From positions 1 through 64,000 of the forward strand of contig WQZS01000006.1 in the NCBI GenBank assembly GCA_009780585.1: a stretch of DNA of 64,000 nucleotides. Direction: 5' to 3'. The position numbers and the translations under genes were made by a program. The first letter of the stretch is position 1. The number at the start of each line of letters is the position of its first letter. The DNA is from Defluviitaleaceae bacterium. Its GTDB lineage: Bacteria; Bacillota; Clostridia; Lachnospirales; WQUN01. Under the pieces are notes generated by a model. That model ran no database searches. It saw only the letters and a program-made list of their open reading frames with translations, and was not told the DNA's origin. Positions 15,036 to 23,291 of this stretch are shown in pieces.

Positions 15036-18000
15036 TCATACCAAGCGGAACCACGCCAAGTCAACCTCCGTACCCGGTAGGAAGAGGAAGCGCAGCGTTC
15101 CTTTGCCGATGAGGGGTGTTTCAAGGGGTAAAAGCGTGGGTGCGTAATCCGCTTGGGCGGGCAGGGTAAGTTGGTTGATTATTTCGCTATGATTCGCAGC
15201 GGAATTATTTGTTTTTGGATCTTCTCCCGGCGAAAACACCATGCGGACCGTATTGTCCCGCGCGGCCCGCCAGGCGATTTCGATTTGTTTGGCGGGAGCG
15301 GCTTCATCGAAGGTCATATCTTCGAACGAAATGCTTACGTTGTTGCCGATCTTTTCCACGGTGTCCGCCTTTACGGTGAAGGAATCGCCGTAGATATGGT
15401 CGTGCGCGGCGAAGGAAAGCCTTTCGCGGGAACGGTTCGGCGGTGTAAAGGAAAAACCCTTGATGTGTACTTTGCGGTTAAATACGAAGCACAGCGTTTG
15501 TACGCCGGTTAGGCGTTCGGGCAATTTATACGTCGCGGGGATGTATTTGTTCCAAACGGAGCCTTTATTATAGTACGCGGTGTAGAGGCGGCGGCCTTCT
15601 TCGGCCATGCCTAAATAGATGTCGAAATCGAATGGGGTGCCTTCCATGGCGAAGATCCAAAGTGTAATTTCATCCGAACCGTGCGGGCCGAAGTCGAGGT
15701 CGGCGTAACCGACGTGGCTTTCACGGTCGCGCAGGGTTGCCACGCCGCGTTCGTTGCCGTTGCCCATGGGCGCGTTTGAACGGTTGTACAAACCGCCCGT
15801 GACAAAGCCGTACGGGTCGAGGAAGGGCTTGCCGTAACCCGTAAGCGTAGTGGGTAATACGGAGATGAAGTCGGGATGCGGTTTTCCGTTGTGCGCCATA
15901 CAGCGGACATAGAGCGTGCCGTCACCCTTGGGGATGACCTTAACGGCGGATGACGTATCCGATTTGAGTATGCCGAGGGGGGAGTCGATGCCTCCCGCGT
16001 CGGTGAGCCGCCAATGCAGGTTTTTATCGGCGGCGTTTTCGGGGAGGACGCGGGCGGTAAAGGTTATTTCTCCATCCTGCTGCCCTTCACTTTTGGTGAT
16101 TTCGATTTTGCGCACGGGGATGTCGGTATCGTCGAGTTCCGCTTGGACCGTCGGCGTTTTTACGCCGTTGCGTTTTACGATGGCTAGTAGCTTGCCGCCG
16201 AACATTTTACGACTGTGCGTTGTCGGGTCGGGGGGTTGGTATTGGTCGTAATCGGTGGAATCACCGTTATCGAGCGCTAATAAGATGCCATCGGAAACGG
16301 AAACCCGTACGCGGTTGTTCGCGTTTTCGACGGGGTTGCCGTCGGCGTCAAGCGCGTTGATTTCCGTAAAAATCAATTCGCCGTACGCGCTGTGCTTCAT
16401 AACCGTCCGTACCGCGTCGCCGAAACCGCGGCGTACGGTTTCGCAGGCGACCGCGCCTTTCCTGTCATACGCAACAGCCTTGATTTCGCCCGGTTCGTAA
16501 GGGACGGTATAATCCGCCGTCAGCTTTTTGCCCTTGGCGTGGTCGATCCTCTTCGCGCCCAGCGATTTGCCGTTAAGGAATAATTCGACCTTCGGGGCGT
16601 TGGAGGCGATGCGTACGTCGATGGGTTGACCGGGGTTCCAATCCCAATGGGGGAAGAGGTGGACCATGGGATGCGTTTCGAAGTCCGTCCACGCGGATTG
16701 GTAGATATAGAACGAATCCTTGGGGAAGCCCGCCGTGTCGATTTGGCCGAAGTAGGAATTTTTCGTATGGTACGGCGTCGGTTCGCCGATGTAGTCGAAG
16801 CCCGTCCATAGGAATTGCCCCAATGTGAACGGCGCGTCCCGATGGTCAATGATGCACGCCTCGGTGCTTTTCGCGCCCCAACTGGTGGTGGAGTTGCCAA
16901 GGGCGGAGCATTGCATGTCGTCGTCCGACAGGATGGATTTTTCAAGCGGGAAGCGGTACACCCCGCGGCTTTGCACGGTGGAAGCCGTTTCGCCGCCGTA
17001 GATGATCCAATCCGGGTGTTTCGCGTGGTGGTCATGGTAGAGGTATTCGGCGTAGTTGTAACCGATGAGCTTGATGATGTCAGCGCATTTTTGCGTGTTT
17101 TCCCACGGCATATAATTGGAACACAGAGTAGGGAAGGCGTGGCGATCGGGGTCGTGCTTCGCTACGTTATCCGCGAGCCGCGCCATGGTTTTGGCGCCTT
17201 CTTCAAAGGAGATATGCGTGTCGTGTATTTCGTTGCCCAAGCTCCACATGACGAGCGACGGGCAATTGCGGTCGCGCCGTACCCATGAAGCCACGTCGCG
17301 CTCCACCCATTCTTCGAAGAAGCGGGCGTAGTCGTAATCCGTTTTTCGGCGCATCCATACGTCGGAGAATTCCGATTGTACGATAAAGCCCATTTTATCG
17401 GCCAATTCCATGAAAACGGCCGCGGGGGGATTGTGCGCCGTACGGATAGCGTTTACGCCCATTTGCCGCAACAGCACGAACTGACGGCACAGCGCGTCCA
17501 TGTCAACCGCCGCGCCCAAGCCGCCCAAATCATGATGCTGGCAAACGCCGTTTATGATAACGCGCCGCCCGTTGAGCATAAAACCGTTGTTAGGGGTGAA
17601 GGCGATTTCGCGGAAGCCGAAGCGCGTTTCCGCGGTATCTTGCAATTGGCCGTCGATAAACAGCTCGGTGGTCAACATATAACAATGCGGGAGGTCGATG
17701 TCCCATATCTTGGGTTTGAATACCGTCATATAAGCGTGGTGCGCGCCCGGTTCCTTCCCGTATGCCACGTTCGTGCTTTCGAGCTGGTCCTCGTAGGTTA
17801 ATGTGGGGATGGTGTGGCGGATTTCGTAATTTTTGACCGTCGATTCCACTTCTGTTTTGATTTCGATGCGCCAATAATCGCCGTCCCTTTTCGGTGTGAT
17901 ATAAATCCCGTCCGGTACGAGGTGCGAAGCGTCTTTTATGGTCAGCCAACAATCGCGGTAAATCCCCGCGCCCGAATACCAGCGCGAATTGGGCGATCGG

Positions 18001-18329
18001 TGGTTGACGGTCATAAGGATTTCGTTTTCCCCGGGGATCAAATAGGGCGTGATGTCGTGCGTAAAGGCTGTGTAGCCGTTTTTCCATTCCCCCGCCGGCT
18101 GTCCGTTTATGTATAATGTCGAGTCCATGTACACGCCGTCGAAGCGCAGCAGGACTTTTTTGCCCGGTATAAGCGCATGGAAGTCGTGGATTTTCCTGTA
18201 TCGTCCCACGCCCGAAGCGTATAGGTTTTTCGTGTCTTTGATCAGCCAGTCGTGCGGGATTCCGACCTCGCGCCACGTTTCTTCGCCTTCCATTTGAAAC
18301 GACCATCCCGTGTTGAACAGTTCCGTCAT
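15036..18329 (-). CDS. GH2 beta-galactosidase (DUF4982 type)
   Basis: This 1097-residue enzyme would release terminal beta-galactose from plant galactan or arabinogalactan oligosaccharides. It shows the GH2 jelly-roll start (MTELFNTGWSFQMEGEETWR, GIPHDW), the beta-sandwich, and a TIM barrel with acid/base Glu in VMWSLGNEIHD (about 366) and likely nucleophile Glu in YGGETAS (about 447), followed by WTGFDYIGEPTPY. A DUF4982-like domain (DWNPGQPIDVRIASNAPKVE) and C-terminal beta domains (from about 830) follow. No signal peptide, so cytosolic. ATG 18329 has GGAGG 8 bp upstream; the longer frame to 18497 overlaps the upstream gene. It follows the CmpB-like gene by 44 bp. Confidence 0.9.
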   Translation of the reverse strand: MTELFNTGWSFQMEGEETWREVGIPHDWLIKDTKNLYASGVGRYRKIHDFHALIPGKKVLLRFDGVYMDSTLYINGQPAGEWKNGYTAFTHDITPYLIPGENEILMTVNHRSPNSRWYSGAGIYRDCWLTIKDASHLVPDGIYITPKRDGDYWRIEIKTEVESTVKNYEIRHTIPTLTYEDQLESTNVAYGKEPGAHHAYMTVFKPKIWDIDLPHCYMLTTELFIDGQLQDTAETRFGFREIAFTPNNGFMLNGRRVIINGVCQHHDLGGLGAAVDMDALCRQFVLLRQMGVNAIRTAHNPPAAVFMELADKMGFIVQSEFSDVWMRRKTDYDYARFFEEWVERDVASWVRRDRNCPSLVMWSLGNEIHDTHISFEEGAKTMARLADNVAKHDPDRHAFPTLCSNYMPWENTQKCADIIKLIGYNYAEYLYHDHHAKHPDWIIYGGETASTVQSRGVYRFPLEKSILSDDDMQCSALGNSTTSWGAKSTEACIIDHRDAPFTLGQFLWTGFDYIGEPTPYHTKNSYFGQIDTAGFPKDSFYIYQSAWTDFETHPMVHLFPHWDWNPGQPIDVRIASNAPKVELFLNGKSLGAKRIDHAKGKKLTADYTVPYEPGEIKAVAYDRKGAVACETVRRGFGDAVRTVMKHSAYGELIFTEINALDADGNPVENANNRVRVSVSDGILLALDNGDSTDYDQYQPPDPTTHSRKMFGGKLLAIVKRNGVKTPTVQAELDDTDIPVRKIEITKSEGQQDGEITFTARVLPENAADKNLHWRLTDAGGIDSPLGILKSDTSSAVKVIPKGDGTLYVRCMAHNGKPHPDFISVLPTTLTGYGKPFLDPYGFVTGGLYNRSNAPMGNGNERGVATLRDRESHVGYADLDFGPHGSDEITLWIFAMEGTPFDFDIYLGMAEEGRRLYTAYYNKGSVWNKYIPATYKLPERLTGVQTLCFVFNRKVHIKGFSFTPPNRSRERLSFAAHDHIYGDSFTVKADTVEKIGNNVSISFEDMTFDEAAPAKQIEIAWRAARDNTVRMVFSPGEDPKTNNSAANHSEIINQLTLPAQADYAPTLLPLETPLIGKGTLRFLFLPGTEVDLAWFRLV

Positions 18330-18373
18330 AATAATAGCCTCCCGGGCGTAATCCCTAAGCGGAGGCGAAGGGA

Positions 18374-18763
18374 TTACCGCGTAATATAAAGATATATTTG
18401 TTCGAAGAATAAACCCGCGGCCGCCCAAGCGGGCGCGTAATCCCATCGTATGATGCCCATCACATGGTAGCGTGAGCCCGTATAATCCCACGGGCACAAC
18501 GCGGCTTTCTTTAGCAAACTGCCCGTCAGGAACTCACCGCCCAATATACATACGGCGTAAAGTATTCCCCTCAGGAAAAACGGCCACGCCGATACCAGCC
18601 TGAACACCGGCTCCAAAAGTACGACCATGCCGTAAATGAAGAACATCCACAAGGACGTGGTGGAGCGCAGGGTGTAGTCCTTCTTAAGGAAGGTACCCAA
18701 TCCCGTCCATAAAACTTCCATCAGGCAGCCGAGCGCGCCGTAAATTACAAATCGGATTATCAT
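18374..18763 (-). CDS. CmpB-like putative ABC-transporter type IV membrane protein
   Basis: The 129-residue product is a four-helix membrane protein of the family named putative ABC-transporter type IV (ABC_trans_CmpB). The ends MIIRFVIYGALGCLMEVLWT and the motif CPWDYTGSRYHVMGIIRWDY are typical. Its biochemical role is unknown. It lies 35 bp downstream of cvpA; no good ribosome-binding site is visible, so coupling with cvpA is possible. Confidence 0.75.
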   Translation of the reverse strand: MIIRFVIYGALGCLMEVLWTGLGTFLKKDYTLRSTTSLWMFFIYGMVVLLEPVFRLVSAWPFFLRGILYAVCILGGEFLTGSLLKKAALCPWDYTGSRYHVMGIIRWDYAPAWAAAGLFFEQIYLYITR

Positions 18764-18798
18764 ACGTATAGTATGGACGGTTTGGCGATTCGTATACT

Positions 18799-19476
18799 TT
18801 ATCCGAACAAACGCAATAAATAGGTCCCTTCAAACGCGCTTTCCCCCAGCACGCCCACGAATTTAAGCACATATACCGCCAGCCACACGAGCAATACCCC
18901 TTGCAAAAGGCCGCCGACAAGCCCGCCGATTTTGTTCGCCGTGTTTAAGATCGGCAGCTTGGCGACGGTGTCCAAAAGGCGCGCGGCGAGCGACAGCGCG
19001 ATATAAATCAATATGAACGCGATGATGTACGTGAGTATGTGCGCGGCGGCCGATACCAGCACCGAGGTAATGGCGGCTTGGAAGGTATAAGTCGCGCGGT
19101 CGATTTGGCTGTTGATCGAATCGGAAACGAAGGGGATCAAATTATCGTTGAGCCCGAACCGGTGAAGCAGGTCAAAAAGCTGGGAATCCGCTGAAGGTAC
19201 CGCCTGGCTTGCGGCGTTGGGGCCGATGTTTTCCATGCGGTTCTCCACCCAGCGGCTAACGGGTGATTCGATGACGCCTTCGATATGGTGCGAAAACATA
19301 CTCGCCGCGAAGTACGCGCCGATGATGGCGGCGGTCACCGTAACCGCGCCCGCGATTGCCATGATCAAACCCTTGAAGAACCCCCGCAGCGTGAAGAACA
19401 CGATTACGGCGAGGATCACGAGATCGATAACCGAATACGCGCTGAATAATCCGTTCATAACAGTAACCCCAATCAT
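18799..19476 (-). CDS. cvpA: CvpA family membrane protein
   Basis: The 225-residue product has four hydrophobic segments with the CvpA N-terminus (YSVIDLVILAVIVFFTLRGF-like) and the GLVGGLLQGVLLVWLAVYVL C-terminal helix. CvpA proteins are inner-membrane proteins linked to envelope homeostasis and, in E. coli, colicin V export. Its ATG overlaps the radA stop by four bases (ATGA), so it is translationally coupled to radA. Confidence 0.82.
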   Translation of the reverse strand: MIGVTVMNGLFSAYSVIDLVILAVIVFFTLRGFFKGLIMAIAGAVTVTAAIIGAYFAASMFSHHIEGVIESPVSRWVENRMENIGPNAASQAVPSADSQLFDLLHRFGLNDNLIPFVSDSINSQIDRATYTFQAAITSVLVSAAAHILTYIIAFILIYIALSLAARLLDTVAKLPILNTANKIGGLVGGLLQGVLLVWLAVYVLKFVGVLGESAFEGTYLLRLFG

Positions 19477-20858
19477 AGCAACAACCCCAATAGTTCACCA
19501 ATATGCGCCGCGCCGAATATGCGTACCCCTTGCGGCGGTTTTATATTCTTTTTGTTTGCCTGCGGCACCACGCACGCGGTAAAGCCTTGCCGCGCGGCTT
19601 CGGTGATACGCCGTTCGGGCTGGTTGATGGCTCGCAGCTCCCCGGCGAGCCCCACTTCACCTAAGATAAGATACGCGGGGTCGATGGCTTTATTCCTGTA
19701 GCAGGACGCGATGGCCGCGAGGATGGCGGCATCTGCGGCGGGTTCCTCGATGCGCAGGCCGCCCGCTACGTTAACGTAGCTGTCGTAGGTGGCCAGTTTA
19801 TACCCCGCGCGTTTTTCCAGCACCGCCATGAGCATAACCATGCGGTTGTAATCCATGCCGTTGGCCGTGCGGCGCGGCGTACCGAAGTGCGTGTGGCTGA
19901 CGAGCCCTTGCACTTCCAATAACAGCGGTCGGCTGCCTTCAAGGCTGCACGTCACCGCCGAACCGGGTACGCCTACGGGCCGCCCCGCCAGCATATACGC
20001 CGATGGGTCGGCGATGACCGTCAAGCCCTTTTCACCCATTTCAAACACGCCGATTTCGTGGGTGGAGCCGAAGCGGTTCTTTACGGCGCGGATGACGCGG
20101 TAACTGTCGCGCCCTTCGCCTTCGAAGTACAGTACGCAATCCACCATATGTTCAAGCACCCGCGGGCCCGCGATCGCGCCTTCCTTGGTGACGTGCCCCA
20201 CGAGCAGCACCGCCGTGTGGTGCGCCTTGGCTAATTGCGTAAAAAACGCCGTACATTCGCGCACCTGCGTAACGGAGCCGGGCAAGGAAGCTAATTCGTT
20301 AAGCCGCATGGTTTGGATGGAATCAATGAGCAAGAGCGCGGGTTTTATTTTTTTAACCGCGTCCTGTATGGCGTGGATGTCGGTCTCCGCGAGAAAATAA
20401 AGCCCCGGCGGGTCTACGTCCAGGCGTTTCGCGCGGAGCTTGATTTGTGGCGCGCTTTCTTCGCCGGATATGTACAGGATAGGGAAGGCTTCGCTTGCCA
20501 TATGGCGGCAGATTTGCAAAAGCAGTGTGGATTTGCCGATGCCCGGGTCACCGCCCAATAACAGCAAACTCCCCCCTACGAGGCCGCCGCCCAGTACACG
20601 GTCAAGTTCCGCGATGCCCGTGGATTTACGAACTTGTCCCCTAGTAGGGGACAAGTTGATATCGCGTAAGAGGGTAGGGGCGGAGGCGTCCTTGGAATGT
20701 GAAAAAGCGGCAGAAGCACCCCCGATTTTGGCGGGGGTTGTTCTGACCGCTTTTTCTTCCAATGTATTGAATCGGTTGCAGGCCGTGCAACGCCCCAGCC
20801 ATTTCGCCGTTTCGTAACCGCATTGGTTGCAAATGAATAGCGTTTTTTGTGCAGGCAT
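19473..20858 (-). CDS. radA: DNA repair protein RadA
   Basis: The 461-residue product has the N-terminal zinc finger (C10, C13, C24, C27), a RecA-like core with Walker A GGDPGIGKST (102-111), the RadA-specific KNRFG motif (about residue 253) and the C-terminal Lon-like domain. It drives branch migration in homologous recombination. The linker between zinc finger and core (about 33-80) is encoded by two strong palindromic structures: a 56-bp hairpin covering residues about 35-53 and a perfect 27-bp palindrome covering residues 68-76 (NLSPTRGQV). The frame is intact through both. It starts the radA-cvpA pair; GAGGGG lies 8 bp before ATG. Confidence 0.95.
   Translation of the reverse strand: MPAQKTLFICNQCGYETAKWLGRCTACNRFNTLEEKAVRTTPAKIGGASAAFSHSKDASAPTLLRDINLSPTRGQVRKSTGIAELDRVLGGGLVGGSLLLLGGDPGIGKSTLLLQICRHMASEAFPILYISGEESAPQIKLRAKRLDVDPPGLYFLAETDIHAIQDAVKKIKPALLLIDSIQTMRLNELASLPGSVTQVRECTAFFTQLAKAHHTAVLLVGHVTKEGAIAGPRVLEHMVDCVLYFEGEGRDSYRVIRAVKNRFGSTHEIGVFEMGEKGLTVIADPSAYMLAGRPVGVPGSAVTCSLEGSRPLLLEVQGLVSHTHFGTPRRTANGMDYNRMVMLMAVLEKRAGYKLATYDSYVNVAGGLRIEEPAADAAILAAIASCYRNKAIDPAYLILGEVGLAGELRAINQPERRITEAARQGFTACVVPQANKKNIKPPQGVRIFGAAHIGELLGLLL
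20631..20657. repeat. 27-bp perfect palindrome inside radA (copy 3)
   Basis: AACTTGTCCCCT and AGGGGACAAGTT are perfect 12-bp inverted repeats around AGT. Its length is exactly nine codons and it sits in frame, encoding NLSPTRGQV just before the conserved RadA segment STGIAELDRVLGGG. Two related copies lie at 139-165 and 180-206, the latter coding NLSSNGGQV in the same phase. Confidence 0.8.
20701..20756. repeat. 56-bp hairpin, terminator-like, inside radA coding sequence
   Basis: The outer arms GAAAAAGCGG and CCGCTTTTTC are perfect, then CAGAA and TTCTG pair beyond a one-base bulge, and the inner arms ACCCCCG and CGGGGGT pair perfectly around a 7-base loop. About 22 base pairs form in total. 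On the radA mRNA the structure ends in CUUUUUC, like an intrinsic terminator, at codons about 35-53. Confidence 0.75.
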
Positions 20859-20891
20859 ACGAAACGCCCCTCGTACGTAAGTGGGTGGTGG

Positions 20892-21347
20892 CTAGTCGTT
20901 TTCCAATAATTCCAATACGGTCTTTAATTGCTCCTTCGAATCGAAGTACGCGTAACGGCCGCCTGTGTATTCGCCTTTTTGGATCAAGGGGATGCCGTTC
21001 TTTTCCAATTTCATCGTAATTTCCTTCATACCTTTTACGTTGAAGGCGATATGGTGTACGCCTTCGCCGTTGGCGTCCAAATCCTCGCGCCAAGTGGAGG
21101 GGTGATGGTCGGGTTCGATAAGTTCGAGCTGCAACGTTTCGCCGATTTTAAAGAACGCCAGTTTTGAACGCGCTTCTGAAGGGTTTCCGCGGAATTCGGT
21201 TTCCGCTTCCGCCAGCGTACCCGTCCATGACCAGCCCGGGTTGTCCACACCCAGGAAATCGGCGTAAACTTGGGCGGATTTTTCGATGTCATGTACCAGG
21301 ATACCGATTTGCACGACGGTTTGCGTGTTGAGCATGTTCTTTTCCAT
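20892..21347 (-). CDS. VOC (glyoxalase-like) superfamily protein
   Basis: The 151-residue product has two beta-alpha-beta-beta-beta halves: QIGILVHDIEKSAQVYADFL with His18 region, ETLQLELIEP, GEGVHHIAFNV and the terminal Glu-containing LKTVLELLE. These are the metal-binding positions of glyoxalase, methylmalonyl-CoA epimerase and ring-cleavage relatives. The exact reaction cannot be read. It is 12 bp downstream of GH127 and 33 bp upstream of radA, all on the minus strand, so a sugar- or aldehyde-related role in the GH127 operon is an inference. Confidence 0.75.
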   Translation of the reverse strand: MEKNMLNTQTVVQIGILVHDIEKSAQVYADFLGVDNPGWSWTGTLAEAETEFRGNPSEARSKLAFFKIGETLQLELIEPDHHPSTWREDLDANGEGVHHIAFNVKGMKEITMKLEKNGIPLIQKGEYTGGRYAYFDSKEQLKTVLELLEND

Positions 21348-21358
21348 TTTATCGCTCC

Positions 21359-23290
21359 TTATTTTTCCTTTTTTTGTATGATAGCATTATTGCACCGTAC
21401 CCAGCAAGTCATTTCCCCCGCGCCTCGGTTGGCCCACAGATAATAGGGGACCCAATACAGGGTAATGTCCTCATAAGAAGCGGGCGCCGCTTTACTGTAC
21501 AGCGCGTCACCGTCCTCGCATACCATGCGCTTACCCTCCGATTGCAACCTTACCGCGCCGCCGAAGAATAACTTGTCATATGACGCAATAAAATTTGCGT
21601 CAAACGGCAAGTTTACGCGGTGTAAGTTTTTTCCGTTGTCGGCTTCTTCCAAACAATACACCACGGGTCCGCGCGTGACGGCGGCTTTGCCCGTGTTTTC
21701 GCGCACCTTGGGGTTGGCTTGTATCATGGTTACGGGCATATCCATCGTTAATACGATAGTATCGTTTGCGCGTAAGTCGGATATAAAGACATACCCGTCC
21801 GCTTCGTCGCCGTAAAAAATTCCGCTGTTGCGTTTTATATCATATTTTTCGCACCAGCCGGGTATGCGGAGGGCGAGGACGGCGTTCTTATCCGCTTGGC
21901 GGATTTTTATTTCCGCGCTGCCTTCGTGCGGGTAATTTGTGGCGATGTCCAACCCCAGCGTACCGCTTGCGAGTTGCGTATCCACCGATCCGCCCGCGTA
22001 TACGTTTACATACAGCGTATCCCCGCGCTTCGAGTACGCGTAAGAACCCAGCGACGTAAGCATCCTCGCCAAATTCGGCGGGCAGCACGAGCAGCCGAAC
22101 CATTTTTGCCTTTGCGCCTTTACGTGCTTGCGCCCCCAATCCTTTTCGCACGCCTCGGGTACGACTTCCAGCGGGTTCACGTAAAAGAAGGCTTCCCCGT
22201 CCGCCGACATGCCGCTGATGGTGCCGTTGTACAAAGCCCGTTCCATCACGTCGGCGTATTCGCCCTTCGGTTCGATATTGAACATACGCTGCGCGAAGAA
22301 GACCAACGCAATCGACGCGCAGGTTTCCGCGTAGACCGTATCGTTGGGTAAATCGTATCCGTACGTAAAGGCTTCGCCGTGGTGGGTTTGGCCCACGCCG
22401 CCCGTAATGTACATTTGCTTGCGGGTCACGTCCTCCCACAAGGTACGGCACGCGGAAAGGAGGGATTCGTCCCCCGTTTCGCGCGCCACGTCCGCCATGC
22501 CCGCGTACATGTACAACGCCCGTACCGAATGACCCGTGGCGGTTTTTTGGTCGCGCACGGGCGCGTGGGATTGGTGGTAGCGGTGGTTTGTCGTGCCTTT
22601 CGGGTGTTCGCCGTTAAAGTAGAAGGGCCGGTTCCCGCGTTCGTCAATGAAATATTGCGCCAAGCGAAGGTGCTTTTCGTCCTTCGTTACGCCGTACAGC
22701 TTAACCAGCGCCAGTTCGATTTCCTGGTGGCCGGGGTAGCCGCGCAGTTTGCCTTCCTCCGTACCGAAAGTCGAATCAACCAAATCCACATATTTAATCA
22801 TGGCGTTAAGTAATTTGTCTTTACCCGTCGCTTGCTTGTATGCCACCGCCGCTTCCAGGAAGTGCCCGAGGCAATACAGCTCATGGTCGTCGCGAAGGTT
22901 CTTAAAACGTTTGTCCAAGCCTTTGATGATGAAATGCGTGTTCAAATACCCGTCGGGCTGTTGGGCGGATACTACGAGGTCGATTACGCCGTCCGAGGTG
23001 TTTTCCAGTTCCGCGTCGGGGTGGGTCATCAGGCTGTAGGCTACGGCTTCCAGCCATTTTGCAACGTCCGAATCCTGGAAGACGAAACCGTAGAATTCGC
23101 CCTGCTCCAAGCCCGCGGCGATGCGGAAATTACGCAGCGCGCGGCTGGGTTCGGCGTCGGGGATTTGGTCGTTGAGGGCCTTCCATTGGTAGGGGATGAC
23201 CTGCGTCCGCGCCTTCTCCGTAAAACCGTGCCAAAACGCCCCGGTTATCTTGGATTCCCCAATGCCGAGGGGGGTTGCCTGTAGGTTCAT
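21359..23290 (-). CDS. GH127 beta-L-arabinofuranosidase
   Basis: The 643-residue product matches GH127: opening ITGAFWHGFTEKARTQVIPYQ-like segment, an (alpha/alpha)6 barrel with SAQQPDGYLNTHF and RGYPGHQEIELALVKLY, and the Cys-rich catalytic motif WFGCSCCPPNLARML holding the cysteine nucleophile and zinc ligands. GH127 enzymes remove beta-L-arabinofuranose from hydroxyproline-linked arabinans and related side chains. No signal peptide, so it acts on imported oligosaccharides. AAGGAGG precedes ATG 23290 and lies inside the end of the CotH gene one base upstream, so the two are co-transcribed. Confidence 0.92.
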   Translation of the reverse strand: MNLQATPLGIGESKITGAFWHGFTEKARTQVIPYQWKALNDQIPDAEPSRALRNFRIAAGLEQGEFYGFVFQDSDVAKWLEAVAYSLMTHPDAELENTSDGVIDLVVSAQQPDGYLNTHFIIKGLDKRFKNLRDDHELYCLGHFLEAAVAYKQATGKDKLLNAMIKYVDLVDSTFGTEEGKLRGYPGHQEIELALVKLYGVTKDEKHLRLAQYFIDERGNRPFYFNGEHPKGTTNHRYHQSHAPVRDQKTATGHSVRALYMYAGMADVARETGDESLLSACRTLWEDVTRKQMYITGGVGQTHHGEAFTYGYDLPNDTVYAETCASIALVFFAQRMFNIEPKGEYADVMERALYNGTISGMSADGEAFFYVNPLEVVPEACEKDWGRKHVKAQRQKWFGCSCCPPNLARMLTSLGSYAYSKRGDTLYVNVYAGGSVDTQLASGTLGLDIATNYPHEGSAEIKIRQADKNAVLALRIPGWCEKYDIKRNSGIFYGDEADGYVFISDLRANDTIVLTMDMPVTMIQANPKVRENTGKAAVTRGPVVYCLEEADNGKNLHRVNLPFDANFIASYDKLFFGGAVRLQSEGKRMVCEDGDALYSKAAPASYEDITLYWVPYYLWANRGAGEMTCWVRCNNAIIQKKEK

Positions 23291-23291
23291 G

